This document shows positions 22,701-35,721 of a stretch of 64,000 bases of DNA, piece after piece. Source of the DNA: Megaleporinus macrocephalus (taxonomy: Eukaryota > Chordata > Actinopteri > Characiformes > Anostomidae); assembly GCA_021613375.1 (NCBI GenBank), contig CM038702.1, positions 21,166,349 through 21,230,348 of the forward strand. The letters are read 5' to 3'. Made by a program: the position numbers and the translations under genes. Positions within the stretch are counted from its first letter, which is position 1, and each line of letters begins with the position of its first letter. The notes under the pieces are model-generated. The model was not told the DNA's origin. It did no database searches and saw only the letters and a program-made list of their open reading frames with translations.

Positions 22701-25700
22701 GTCATAATGACACAATGATGGACTACCCTCCTGGACCAAAGGAAAGTCTCTAGCGTGCACAAGATATTTATTTTGTTGAGTGTGGCATCCTTTGATGTCG
22801 CTTGCAACATCGCCGACCTGACAGGGTTTAAAGAGGCATGATACAGAACAGTCAATCAGAGCCGAGTTTATATACACAAATCAGTTTTTAGTTACAGTGG
22901 CATAAAGCAGCATGTGTAATTGGAATGCTATGAGTGTAAATAACTAAGATATGCATTTTAAATGTGAAACGTGCTTTAATATTGATACTGTCCTCAGAAA
23001 CAAGCTAAGCATAAGCCTTTAGATCAACACGTCTTTAAGATGTTTATTAAGAAAAAAAAAAACATCTCAGGTGAGTCCACACTTCTGACTAGTACTGTAT
23101 GCATGTTTGTACGTGAACACCACATCCCTCTGCTTCTGTCGCAACAGTGCCGACCCCCAAGCCTCTTTACACACAGTTCAAACACCATTACCTCACCCTC
23201 CCTGTGGCAGTGTAAACCTAGAGCGGTGAATAATTAAAAGGAACCTGCTTGGCCCTATACAGGCACACACACTCACACAGACACCCTCGGGGCATACAGC
23301 TAGCAGTGTGTTGTTCTCTGCCCCACAGGACAAGAGCCACACTTTCAGTCCTATGCGTTACAGAGGACCTGCCTCGGTAACGTGGCACATTCATCAATGC
23401 TCGGCCATGTTCCAGGAAGACGCAGACGGACAGCGACTTTTGTCTCCTTCTGTTCCTTTAATGTGCCGAACAACCTGGAAGAAGGAAAAAGGCTACACAG
23501 CCTTCTCTGGTTTCACGCTGGTGTCCACTTCACTTCGGCTTACCTCAAGCTTCACTTGACAAGCTGATCGGCACCTCCAGCACCAGGGCCAGTAAACCTA
23601 GCACCGACACTAGGGCCAGCAATATGAATGGGAAAGCTCGTATTGCTGAACATGGCGTCCATTTACAGAAAAAGTCCTGCCCTTCAAGACAAATAGCCAA
23701 TCGGCTTCCTGTTTATGCTGGGACTAGGGAAAGTCCCCCTTGTTGTGGAGCTCTGTGCAAGCGCAGTAGCCAGATTGAGACAAAAACTCACAATTTTTAT
23801 TTATTTTTTGTGTTATGAACACAAACGTTCCAATCAGATTAATAGGAACCTAGGCTGCTATGGCTGGAAATAAATGTCCAGTGGCGTTACAATGAAGACC
23901 TCTGAGTGAAGAGACTTTCCTATAACAACCTTGACCAAGGCCGGCAAGGCAAACACTAATATCATGGACAGTTAATTTTTTATTTAGCAGAATCGTTTAA
24001 AAGTTTTGTAGTTATATATTGCAGCTACAGTTCTGTAGTTGTAAGTTTTGGCTAGATACTTTGTCCAATCAGTTTTTTTTTATTTAGACAATGCAAGTAA
24101 AATATAAGTTAATGTCTGAAAATATTAGTTAAAACCTTCTGAATTATCAGTTCTACTAAAGCAAATATTGCAATAAAGACCAACAATATATTGTGCAACC
24201 TTGATGCATATTTCAGTCCTACACTAGAAACTCTCTAATATCAGAGAATGTTTAGTGCAAGCGAACCACTAACATATCAGAAAAAGTGCCCTAGACCAGT
24301 AGGCAGCCTTCTGAGGGAGTGAACAGAGTCTGCAGAGTCAGCGCTACTGATAAAACCCATGCATAGGAAACCTCTGTTCTCTCAGGTCAGGTGACTAAGG
24401 TCCACTTTAGCACGCTGTCTTTAGTCACGCTATGCAGAGTGTGAGGAATCTCACTCTCATAGACAGTGAAGTGGTGGCGTCTGTAGATGAAGGAGCAAAA
24501 GAGAGGGAGATGAAGGCAGTAAGTGGGGATTTCCTGATTGAGGTGTAGGAGGACATTAACAGAGTCATCTGTCTGAGAGAAGAGAGCTGGACAGCCGGAA
24601 CAGCACACCTGCATGCAGCCTATGCGACAGTCAACCAAACTAGTATGGTTTTTGTATTGGTTGGTATATGTGTTCTTTATTAATGCAGACATGCTTGCCA
24701 AGTGAAGTTTTAGGAAGAGGGTTGTGGACAGATGGACCAGGGTCTCGTGAAGTACCTGGGCACCTGAGATCTCTTCAGCCCTAAACTCAAAACACTCTGT
24801 GATATTATGGTATAATCATTATTGCCTGTAATTCGTTAATATAGCAAGTCATATTTCATCATATCTGAACCAAACCAGATATAAAACAAGACTAATTTAA
24901 ACAGCAAAAAGGTCCTTCTGATGGAATATCTAGAGCTCAATCACTAGCCTTCTGAAAAATGATGAAGTAGGTTAGAGATATATAGCACATACTATACTGC
25001 ATGCACATATGAGGGAACATGAAGGCTAATTTCTTTTCTGAAGTAACTCCTGTTGATTGATTGATGCATTCCTAGAGCATGAGCCTACAGAGCCTAATGA
25101 CAGTAAAACAGGGGGGCAGCCCACCTCCAGGCTCAGTTTCTTTCAATGTCAGTCAAATGAATCAGACAAAGCTTTGATTAGTTCATCGCTTAAATTTCAC
25201 CATCTTCATGTTAATTCGAAGTCCATAGTAATTACTGTCCTTTAACATTTTAGTTTAAATAAATTAGAATTAATTTAATTCTAATTGCACATGTATGCAC
25301 ATAAACATATTCACGTGTTTTTTCCATGTATCCATACCTTTTCAGACCACCTACAGACAAAGATTCTAAGCCACACTTCCTACAGAAAATCTCCATAGCT
25401 CCAATGAAATGATGGGTTCAACTTATAAAGGTTAAAGTTGATCAACAGATCAGTGAGATCAATGAAAAAACAGGCTCCACGAAGAAAACGTTAACATGCA
25501 CATACGTCAGCTGAATTAGAGAACTGATCTTTCACACCAGGATTAATCCTGGATGACAGAGCGGCTTCATATGCATAATGCCAACATAAATAATCACCAG
25601 TAGACTCTGACTACGCTCTGTGTGTGGATGGCTGTGTAATAAGAAGGAAAACCAGCCTCTGCAGCTTTGGCCTAGGGCTGTTTAGATACCAGTCTAGATG

Positions 25701-28234
25701 AATCCAAGGAAGTGGAGGATTAACAGTAAGTTGAGTGATTCATGTCCAACTCGTACATTCCACTCCCTGTCGTATTTCATTAGGCACAGAATACACCACT
25801 GGAGCTAACCGTTAGCATTCAGAGCAAACTGCTATTGCAGTGAGGAAGATACACAGACCGGAACTAGTGCACTGAGGCTGCCACCAATGCTTTCATGGGG
25901 CCACCCAACAAATGAACGCAGTCATGTTCCGTAATCTAACCTTTCTCTTGTTTCATATGTTCTCTGAGGCTCTCTGGAACATTTTCAGATCAACACAATT
26001 ATACAGAGTATAACTGAGTATCACCTAATTATCTTATTGGATTAGAAAATTTTGATCGTGAATGAAAGTGTGAAAATGACGCGCTACTGTAAAACTATCT
26101 CCATCACCCCAATCAATTTTTTCACACTATACTAAATGTATAGTATGATTGTTGGACATGAACGGGATAAACTGAAGTGAAACAACACCTAAGGGGTTCA
26201 TGCGAGTCTACTCATACACAAAAACATACACTGTGGGTGTAAATTTAACGCTGGAACTTTTCCTGTAGCTGTGTCACATTACAAAATACTCTTACAGTCA
26301 GGTCAGAGAGGGCCTACGCACTGCGGAGTGAGTGGAAGAATGAATTCATTCTCTTTAAAAACTGACAATGGACCAATAAGATCTTATTACACAAAAAGAT
26401 ACGAATGATTTCGCCTTCTTTGAAATTGCTGTTTTGAAGATACATTTTGGTTTTTGGACAGAGACGATGCACATAACATTCGTATTTCATTTAAGTACTC
26501 ATATGCACCATAAACGGGACATGATATTATTATACGTGCATGCTGCTACACATAAGGGGCATATAGATAATTACATAAACATGTCTGGAGTTGTGTGTTG
26601 AGCGCATGTAGAAAAAATGTATATTTTGACGACCTCATTGTTCAGAAGATCCAATGACACCAAGGAACAAAAGTCCTCCGGACTTCAGAATCATTTTGTT
26701 TATCACAGAATGTGATAGCAGCGATTTCTAAAATCTAGGGTTCTTAATTTTTGCCTTGGAGAAATTTTGTTTAAACACAAAGCTACTAATACTGGCATGA
26801 TGTCATCTATGGAATGATGACCCCACAGCAGTGGCATATATACACTAAAAATATATGTAATGCATATCCCTGTTGTCTGAAGATGTCTCCAAATTAGTAA
26901 CTCTGCAGGAAAAGTACTATTACCAATAATAACAGTATCATATTAGTATATGTTAAAGCAATATTATAATAATATTATTGTCATTATAAAAACAATAACA
27001 CATTATTATTACATATAAAAACAAGCTGTGCATGCCATGTAGACTGAATTGTAAACTCAAGCTTATCTCTTGCATACAAAACCATACACAACATTTGTCT
27101 CAAGCACAAAAGCGCACATACATCTTCTACAGATATCTGTATCTGTCCTGCAGTAAAATCTCTTTGGAGTGTGTGAGAGTGTGTGTGACACAGCTGTGCC
27201 GGCTGATATAACATTACGCTTCCTTCCTAACAGGGCTGTAGCATCTTCTAAGTCTGTCTATCCTTTTCTCCTTAACCTCTCTTTATCTGTTAAATGTAAA
27301 CAGGCTGTTTGTATTACTGTCTTTTTCAGCCTAGGTTCTTATATGGACTTGAGAAGTGAATGCTTTTGTTTTCTTTGTTGCATTGCAATGTAACACATCA
27401 AACAAAGAAAACTGTGTTTGCCACGATATGGATCCTTTAAAGCGACATTGGAAAAGTTGCGTTCTTATGAAACAGCACTTGGGAGGAAAGAAAAGACCTA
27501 AAACACATCTCCCTGCACTCCCTGCAAGTAATACCCAATAGAAGATGCAGCAACTGATTAGACTTCTAAGACTGAACACATGCTCATTTGGCTTAGGAAG
27601 GAAAAGAGTTTCAAGTCTCTTCAAGTTTTTCCTTCCAACATATATCGGTCTATCCAAAAGCAGAGTACTGGTCAGTTCTCTCTTGAGGCAAACGCTACCA
27701 AAAGCCACACTGGTGTCCTACTCGAGGGCAGGTGGTGTCGGGAGCAGATAATATTCCAGACAGTTTTTAATGCTGTTTGTTCCAGTGGTCACCTGACCAC
27801 CGCTGGCAGGGGAACGTGTCACTGGAGAAATGTTCTACCAGCTTATAGAGCCGATGCCCTTTGCTTTAGAGTGCTTTAGAGTGGTTTAGAGTGACCCGCT
27901 GCAATTCAAACCCTACAACAAACACACACCTGTGCTTCAGCCTCTCCTCTCCTTACGTCTGTTGTTTCCTCCTTTTACAAGGTTGTGTTATACATTTTAT
28001 TCAGGCACAGATACACATCTCTAACCTCGAGTTGATTCAACTGGAATGCAGTTATGGACGAATTGATTTAACGCATATCTAAAAGTCCACCATGGTTCGG
28101 CTTAATTCCATTAAGTTCAACTGGGTTTCTGGGACAGTTCACAACTGTAAGGCACTACTTACAACATACAATGATAAAGACAGTAAAAGCACACATACAG
28201 TACCGCGCAAAAATTCAAGGTCACTTGTAATAAC

Positions 28235-28610
28235 TAGTGTTGCATCGATACCGTTACATACAGTATCGGTATCGACAATAGAGAGCGCCGATACCTTGAA
28301 GCTTATTGATATAATGCCTGCACGTGTTTCTGCATTGTCCCAATATTTATTTTTTCATAGCTCTAAAACTTTTTAATGTGCAGTTACTCAACCAGTAAAT
28401 GGTGTTCTTTCAAGATTATTATATCTTATTCAGGATAAGACATAAAAAATACAACATATAAAAAGTGGAACACTATAAATATCAGGATTTATGGCCATAT
28501 ATCAAGCATTTAAGTCAGAGTTGGTATCGGTACTCGGTATCGGCAGATACCTGAAAAGCTGGTATCGGTATTGGTATTGATAAGGAAAAAGTGGTAACGG
28601 TGCATCCCTA
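28235..28610. mobile_element. hAT-like MITE rich in GATACC/GGTATC
   Basis: This 376-bp element starts tagtgttgcatcgataccgt and ends aacggtgcatcccta; the ends are inverted with mismatches (TAGGGATGCACCGTTACC type). Flanks gtaataac and gaaataat match at 6 of 8 positions, a plausible eroded 8-bp target duplication. There is no coding capacity. Confidence 0.65.
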
Positions 28611-29449
28611 GAAATAATAATTGCTATTCAATCGTACCTCAAATAGTGTACATTGCAATGCTATAAACTAGACACCAAAACTTAAATCAATACTTATTTA
28701 CAGTTTACAGCATTTTTGGAACACTACAATAACTATAACAGCATTAAAGAAAAGCATTAAAGAGAACTATAACAATAAGTTCTATATAGTTGCCAATGTG
28801 GTAACTTGAATAAAGCACTGACTTTCTTGCACAGTTGCCCAGCATCACCTGATAAGTGTACCGTGTGTGTAAAAAACTGTTAAACTGTTCCTGACTTTAG
28901 CCACTATCAACATTTTAAAGATAAAAAAAATCCCAATATAAAGGCTTCAGTTTACACTCCAATAATTCCACAAACAATACTAAGTGCCGTCAATACAAAT
29001 CACTATATTTTGTAAATGATGTCCTCTTTTCACCTGCCAAATCTTTCCCAACCTACTATAACCCTCTACAAACATAAATCTGCCACCGGGCCGTTATACA
29101 GGCCAAACTGCTATTAGCCCTGATACATAAGAACCCGGTACTTAACCTGTTATCCTCAAATATTTCTATTCTTCTTATAAACTACATTTCAAATTTAATT
29201 AAAACCTGAACGTTCTTTGAATACAAACTACCTGTTTACAGCAAGAGACAGACATGTGGCCCTACTTTTAGGACACTCTTGACCTAGCAGGACTGATCTA
29301 AGATCAGTACCAGTGTACTAAACTGACCTAGAGACAGCACGGCTGCCCCTGAAGACCAGCTGGACGCATAGGAACGAAGCCAGAGGTCATTCAGCACCGC
29401 CACCGCACAGCTAGAGCTAGACTAGTTTTTACGGGACAGCTTACTGTAC

Positions 29450-29530
29450 CTCCTTATGGGTCAGCTCCAGCCAGGCTGTATAGAGCGGGACACGCAGCAC
29501 CCCACTGGCGTCCAGCAGGTGCAGGCTGTC
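29450..29530 (-). CDS. celsr1: candidate 81-nt cassette exon in laminin G 1 of celsr1
   Basis: What is seen: a minus-strand stretch preceded by a pyrimidine-rich acceptor (ctttctctctggtctacccag, split at cttt/ctctctggtctacccag) and followed by GAG|gtacagtaag, an acceptable donor. It is exactly 81 nt, has no stop, and sits in a phase-0 intron of LamG1, so including it keeps the frame. The translation is DSLHLLDASGVLRVPLYTAW followed by LELTHKE, and 22 of 27 codons end in G or C, like the certain exons and unlike the AT-rich intron around it. It would be inserted between YYNK and PNIG. Known of the family: LamG/LNS domains of neurexins and agrin carry regulated short inserts in similar loops. 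I do not recall such an insert in human CELSR1-3. It may instead be a non-functional exon-like sequence; transcript data would settle this. Confidence 0.5.
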
Positions 29531-30891
29531 CTGGGTAGACCAGAGAGAAAGCCTCAATTAGAGTCTAACGGAGCAGCCCTGGTTTCCTCTTATTATTCCC
29601 CTCACAGGTGTGTGCGTGAGCGTGTGTGAAAGCGAGAGGGGGTGGGGTGTAGGAACGCTCTTTAAAAATTATGAGCAGACACCAGTAAAAATCCGACACA
29701 GCTGTGAGGTACCAACGTACCGCTGGCAAAACTCTTTAACGGCAGCGTCTGCGCTGATAACCTCTGCACTTGGCCGATGGAAAGCAGTTCAGTGAAGAAC
29801 TACAGTCGGCCTACATTAAACGCAGCCCTGCTGAGCAACAGAGACAAGGTCCTAACCTTAAACACACATCAAACGACTGTGTTTAAGGAGAGACTGATGG
29901 GGATTTTCTGGATTGACAGCAATAGCTGCTAAATGACTTCATATTGTGGCTGATGATTGTAGATGCCGTTCTGGTATTAGATTTTAATCTGTTTATAGAA
30001 TTACATTGATAAACCAGTCCTACTGATAGGCACTATATAAGAGCTAACAAACTGTGAGACCTGCTTGTGTGGACATGCTGTCTGAGTCGTCTTACAACAT
30101 CCTTAATGCATTAGGAGACGCCAGACATAAAAAAATGAAACAAAAACTGAACGGCTCATTTAAAAACATCCAGTCCTTAAAAGCAAACAGCAGACTCTAT
30201 GGACCAATCAGAACTCCCATTTAATGCCACATTGTTATTGCTAAGTCCAAATAGGACCCAGTTATAAGTTAACAAATAAAAGTTGTATGTGAATAAATAA
30301 TACACGCTGACACATCCTGTAAGCTTATCCAGGTTTAAACATTTACTTTAGCTGTTTCGCTGTTATTGCTGTGCTCTTCTTGGCACTGTGCATGTCACAG
30401 AACAGTGTTGAAGCGCCTGCATCTAACATTTTTTTTTTTTCACTATTATTGTGACCTGAGGTCCACCTTATCACATTCGTCTGGTTCTATGTGCCAAAAT
30501 TATTGTATTATTTTATTTCGCTCTTCTTTGGCCAGTTATTTGTTACTGTGCCTTTAAGAGTGCTATATGTAAATATGACCTCTGTCATGATTGGCTGCAG
30601 TCCTTAAAACTTCTACATGAATGGACAGAGCTAAATTGCTGTGAGTTGATAAAGATAGATGAGAAAGACAGAGGGTCCTGGGGATTCTTGAACACCCTAG
30701 TTCACTTCCTGGACCTGCCGAATGTCTGAAAATCTGAATTCTACCTTCCTAACTCTTGTTGGCATAATACTGTTCATTAGGTAACAATAGAAGCTCAATT
30801 ACAAATTAAAAATTTTAAATATTAACAATGAAAACTTGAAAAATTAAGTTACAAAATTTTCATATGACAGCACCAATATGTACGTGCACAT

Positions 30892-31280
30892 TAGGGCTGT
30901 GTATTGTCAAGAACCTGGCGATACAATACGTATCGTGATACAGCGGTCACAATTCAATATATCATGATATACTGTGATACTGCATGCAAGTGATATATTG
31001 CAATTTTTCAAATCCTACTATTAAAACACACCAATATATGAACAGGTTTGCCGATGCTTACAATAGCATTGCGTCCTTGTGCTGCTTGTTAATGTTGGAG
31101 TGGAGCTGAAAATGGATTACAACACTGCCATCTAGTGGTCAGAGATTTAAACACAAGACACAATGATTCACTGTCTGCCAGGAATCTGTCGATATCTATC
31201 GATACTGTGTTTTTAGGAATCGATACAGTATCACCAAACATGATATCCCAATATTGATATTTCAATATTTTCTTACTAAT
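30892..31280. repeat. hAT-like repeat with CGATAC words
   Basis: It begins tagggctgtgtattgtcaag, then has alternating CGATAC/GTATCG and TCGATA words to about 31280. The left end matches the TAGGGCTG family of the 22236 element. The right terminus is diverged or truncated, so its border is uncertain. Confidence 0.45.
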
Positions 31281-32599
31281 GCATATTAATACACGATCTG
31301 AAGACCCTGATCACAGCTTCACCGAGGATGTTTTACAGCAGACATGAAAGCATCAAGAGTTACGGAGGTGTGATGTTTGAGGGAATATTTGCATCATCTG
31401 ACAGAGCCTCCAGAGTGAGGATCATTTTCTCCCCCTATCTTTTCCTGAGGGATGATGTCACTTCCTGCCACGTAAACGTCACAAACTAAACAACAAAAAC
31501 TTCTTCACCTAAGGATATCTCTCAGTTTGAGGCCTTCCTGTTTGGCTGTGATGTCTCAAATTGGCCGTCATCCCACAAAGGAACCTCGCAGCTCAAATAC
31601 AGCAAGAAGTTCTGATCAGAATTTCCTGCTCTTTTCATCACCGCAACTCAAACAGAGCAACGGCTAAATGACCAGCGCATGGGCTGTTGCCTAGTGTGTT
31701 TGTTACCATGTCATTGATCATGTAAACCTCTGACCTCTTGGGGTCAGGTCAGCGGCAGTCTTATGTCTCTAAAGGCCAGATGAGGGTGTGTCTGGGCATT
31801 TCTGTATGTTCACCTTCTGACCCCATAAATCAGTGGTGGGGCATTAAGGGTGACTGCTCTGCTCCGTCTCCGTATGAGCACTCTTAAGCTTAGCAGAGCC
31901 AGAACAGGCTGCAAAAGTGCAGTCAGATTCCAGAGAAATCCACAAGAATCCGGGCAGATTTCTCTCTGAGCCTGTGCTGGGTGAGCGGTAAGTTTGCAAT
32001 GCTACAGTTGATTGGAGAAGAACGTCTGAATTAGGGCTCTGACAATCCACTGATCTAGAATGAATTCAAGGTGACCATTAACTTTAGAGACAGAATGGAA
32101 TATGTTAAGGATATTTTTCTGTCCAAAACAAAACACTGACCAAGCAAAAACATATACGTAAACTGTTTTAGCTCTAAAACCCTTTGTACAGTGCAACTAA
32201 ATAAATAAATAAATCAATAAATGTTTGGTTGTTATTATTGTCTACATTCCATTACTATATAAAACATTTCACCAGTTATATTTGGGGAATCAGTATATTG
32301 TTATGAACAATTATGAATTGTACTGCACTAACAGAACAGTACTAAACTGAATCATGTATTCAGTAGTTTGAGGTTTAGGTTGAATCTTTTCTTCAGTATG
32401 TGTAATGAAATCAAATATAAGGTTATCCCTGTTCTAAAGGTCTACACGAGCAGACCTGTTGTTGTCATTCTCCTGCTTGAGCGACGGCTCTTTATGGCTT
32501 CTTACCGTTTTAACTCCTGACCTGACCAGCCACAGTGCCTCCACCAGCTGCTGGACATCCTCACAAACTCTCAGCCTCCTCAGTACAAATGAAAGGCAC

Positions 32600-32604
<5 letters not shown>

Positions 32605-32670
<66 letters not shown>
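32605..32670. repeat. (GT)33 microsatellite
   Basis: This is an uninterrupted GT run of 66 bp; a poly-Cys-Val frame across it is an artefact. Confidence 0.97.
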
Positions 32671-32671
<1 letters not shown>

Positions 32672-33001
32672 AACAATTCAGTGCTGTAAATCACCACCCA
32701 TAAACTACGGCAGCTGCAGGCTGTGACATACCCAGAGCATCTCATACATGCCCGTAGCAGTGTGTGTGTGTGGGTTTAGAATGGGGTGGGTGGAGCTCCT
32801 CTGGCATTAACCCCTAGAAGTCCAGAGTCTATTTTTTTTATATCACTGTGAGACATTTCGATATATTATAAAAATACAGCTGCATAGGATCATACAGTAC
32901 ATCAGTGTCAGTGCTATAACAGAGTTACCTTGTTGAATAAAATCTGTTTGGTTAACTCATGATAGCAAATGACATGTTTAAGACAGTTATGACAGTGATA
33001 A

Positions 33002-33271
33002 GGTAACACCTTACTGTAGGGTACTGTTCATAAGGGTATATGACACCTACATAAGCTTTGTCATTATAACTGACGAAACCCTACATAAATGTTTATAAAT
33101 GCTCAATGCAATAAGCACCACACTATAAAGGCTGCGTTTGGCAAGTTTGGTAGCAACTGGATGTTTATTGCAGAAAGCTTTATGAGCATTTATGTAGGGT
33201 TATGTTATCATGACAAGCTTATGTAGGTGTCATGTAGCGTTATGAACAGTGCCCTACAGTAAAGTGTTACC
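33002..33271. mobile_element. palindromic MITE with ~100-bp arms
   Basis: The ends are ggtaacaccttactgtaggg and ccctacagtaaagtgttacc. The arms align over about 100 bp with moderate divergence (both carry CTGTTCATAA, GACACCTACATAAGCTT and CCCTACATAAATG). The whole 270 bp can fold on itself. There is no ORF; a target duplication was not identified. Confidence 0.7.
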
Positions 33272-35016
33272 TGGTGTTATTTTGCCAGGATACTGTATTG
33301 CTATTTGTTCTTTCTGCCAAACAAAAGATACACAACAAAAACCTTTCACCAAATTAAATTAAAGTCATAATAAAATATCTCCCCATTCGCTAACAAACAC
33401 AAACATAGAACGGACTGAAGGGTCTCTTACGAGAAAACCACATTAATTTCACACATGATTAGGTAAAAAAACGTGATCACATGTTATTCCATGTCAAACA
33501 AATGTTTTTTACCTCCTTTACATATTAAATATATGTGACTTTTCTGTAAGCGTTTAGAATCAGCTTGTTTTGATGGCATATAAATGGGAAACAACTCATA
33601 GAAAACCTCTAAAAATAGTACTACAGCTATGCATGTGGGCTGGTGGTCCTCACACCTACTGCTACTACCGCCAACTACTGCCTATATGTGTAAGCACAGT
33701 CTGATGTAGGTGTATTCAACAGTTACGGTCACAGTGCAGAAAATAAAAAAACAAACAGCCTTTTTGGCAGCGCTGCCCAGACAGGCAGCATGAAAATCAA
33801 CCACGGTGGTTGCTACAGTAACATGTCACCAAACACAACGGCTATAGACGCCACAGATACAAGCAGACAATGACGTACACCGTGTGCGAAATTGCTGTTT
33901 CACGCCGCTACGTTTCAACACTGGTCCAGAAATGAACAATTCTAATCCTCTTGTCTTTTCAATGCTGTAAATTTTTAATAATAAATAAATAAATAAACAA
34001 AAAGTCACGGCTGTTATACAAGCTAGTCAGTTTTGTCGGTACAGCCCTACTAATTAAAATCTGCACAGGAAGGGCCGCGTTAGCTTCTCAGCAGGATGTT
34101 AACAAGCACCAGTCCTGAAACGTTAGAGCACTTTATTGTCTCAGGCTCTAAGAATGACCCCTAACTTGCGCTCAGCAGGATAATAGACTTCAAGAAACAT
34201 AAACCATATACCAGGATTTCTGTTCATAATCAAGCGTAGGAAAGAAGCTGATCTAGGAACGCCCTTTATACTGGCATGTTCGTATCTGTTAGCACGCGCT
34301 GGAAAGAAAACAAATGACCCAGAATCAGAGACAGTGCTGTAAGACTGCGTCTGTGAAATATGAGCCCGTCTCTAGTACACAGAAGAAATGAGATTGGCAA
34401 GTCCCAATGGCGTGTACAGTGTCTGATATTGTGGGGTCAGAGGAAAGTGGAATCAAAGGAAAGAAAAAAAAAAAAAAAAGAGATGCTCGCGCCTTTAGTG
34501 ACGGGAGCATTTAAGTCCGTTCCCAACCTTTACATAAACGCAGTGGCCTCCAGATCAGATATAAGGGGGCATGAGTAATCAACTAACAGAGCACTCTGTA
34601 ACAGATGCTGGAGGATCAGCTCTACATCAACACTGCAACTCCAACTCCTCCCAGAAGTATTAAACGAAGCTCCATCTTACCAGAGAATGGAGTTCCATTG
34701 ATCCTCAGCCCAGTGTCAGGTGGATTTATACTCCTCTAGCCAAGATTTGGCATTAGGCATGGTGACCCTAGGGTCACAGGAGGCTTCTACAGAGCATCCC
34801 ATTCTATTGGCAATGCTTTACTATGACACAAACAGAACGTGTGCGATTTGATCAGCAATGCAACTGACGTCACTGATTAGGAAGGAACGTCTGAATCTTT
34901 ACTGATTGATTATTCATGCTGGAGGCGTGACAGTTGTTGAAAACTGATACTAGCAACTGAATAACCTCTGTAGGGGCTGCGATTGAACAGCAAGAGAGCA
35001 GTAAGCAGCCTCTTAC

Positions 35017-35105
35017 CTTGTTGTAGTAGTGGAGTTGAACAGAGTGCCACTGGCCATCACTCACTCCGCCGGGTATGAAGGGTGCCACTGTGGTTTTAGC
35101 CTCTC
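35017..35105 (-). CDS. celsr1: celsr1 exon: laminin G 1, third segment
   Basis: This 89-nt exon has acceptor ccctttag and donor gtaaga. After two bases completing Gly it reads EAKTTVAPFIPGGVSDGQWH then SVQLHYYNK. The GxWHSVQL stretch is the hallmark LamG strand (D-G-x-W-H). It ends in phase 0 after the Lys of YYNK. The next well-supported exon (10989-11146) also starts in phase 0, so the transcript reads YYNK-PNIG with nothing between. The ~24-kb gap between them contains an extra exon-like island at 29450-29530 in the same frame, which could be a cassette exon. Confidence 0.94.
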
Positions 35106-35337
35106 CTAAAGGGAATAGAAAAAGCACAATGACTGAAGAGAAAAAACACAAACTGCAATGCATCCTGAACAAACATTTACATTACAACAGAGATGTCCAA
35201 TCATATCCACAAAGGGCCGGTGCAGCTGCAGGTTTTATTTAACCCTTCCAAGCTTTTCTATCCCAGTATTATTTGCAGCTATCATCTAGCTTAATTATCA
35301 TCTATTAAACTAAATCAAGATTGCTGGTGAAGGAATT

Positions 35338-35563
35338 AGCTTAGGATGTTATTGGGTTAATTGGTTGTTAGGACACTTTTGCTCAATTGTGATGCACAGC
35401 TGAAAATCATTCTACTAATAAGTGAGTATAAAAGTGAGAACAACATTCTAGGTTAGTTTAGTATCTGAAGCATCAGCAGTTGATGGCTTGCTGACAGACT
35501 CAAAATGACCAGAAAGAAACAACCTTCTCTAGAGACCCGTCAGTCCATTGTTGTGTTAAGGAA
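35338..35563 (+). mobile_element. fragment of a Tc1-type transposon
   Basis: About 220 bp match 58226-58450 with few differences. The fragment includes the first codons of a transposase (atgaccagaaagaaacaacc, MTRKKQ-like) and stops at a TA tract. It has no terminal repeats of its own; it is a broken copy. Confidence 0.7.
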
Positions 35564-35564
<1 letters not shown>

Positions 35565-35606
<42 letters not shown>

Positions 35607-35640
35607 CATACATGGTGATATATATATATATATATATATA
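35565..35640. repeat. TA microsatellites with a CATA interruption
   Basis: TA runs at 35565-35602 and 35619-35640 are separated by catacatacatggtga. They lead directly into the palindrome at 35650. Confidence 0.9.
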
Positions 35641-35649
35641 CGGTAATAT

Positions 35650-35721
35650 ACAGTTAATTGAGTCATCTATAGTGCATATATATATATATATATATGCACT
35701 ATAGATGACTCAATTAACTGT
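35650..35721. repeat. perfect 72-nt palindrome
   Basis: Two 36-nt arms are exact reverse complements with no spacer. The outer 26 nt of each arm are unique sequence (acagttaattgagtcatcta then tagtgc) and the centre is alternating TA. It could extrude as a cruciform. Confidence 0.95.

Larger units (their letters stand above)
11147..29449 (-). other. 18.3-kb celsr1 intron (downstream of candidate exon)
   Basis: This very long intron lies within LamG1. Recognised contents are a dispersed repeat copy (11821), a small MITE (13843), a GA run (18809), the 9-bp minisatellite (19185-20026) and two hAT-like MITEs (22236, 28235). The stretches 14.0-18.8 kb, 20.0-22.2 kb and 22.7-28.2 kb contain no coding exon I could support. 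Short ORFs there lack splice sites with matching phase or recognisable domains. Confidence 0.75.
29531..35016 (-). other. 5.5-kb celsr1 intron (upstream of candidate exon)
   Basis: It contains a hAT-like repeat (30892), a long GT microsatellite (32605-32670) and a palindromic MITE (33002-33271). If the candidate exon is not used, this joins the 18.3-kb stretch as one ~24-kb intron. 34.0-35.0 kb has a poly-A run near 34465 but nothing else recognised. Confidence 0.75.

Noticed and set aside
24387..24701. 104-residue minus-strand ORF with a pyrimidine-rich acceptor-like site, considered as a further celsr1 cassette exon
   Set aside because: No fitting donor with phase 0, no GC-rich codon pattern and no recognisable LamG or EGF content.
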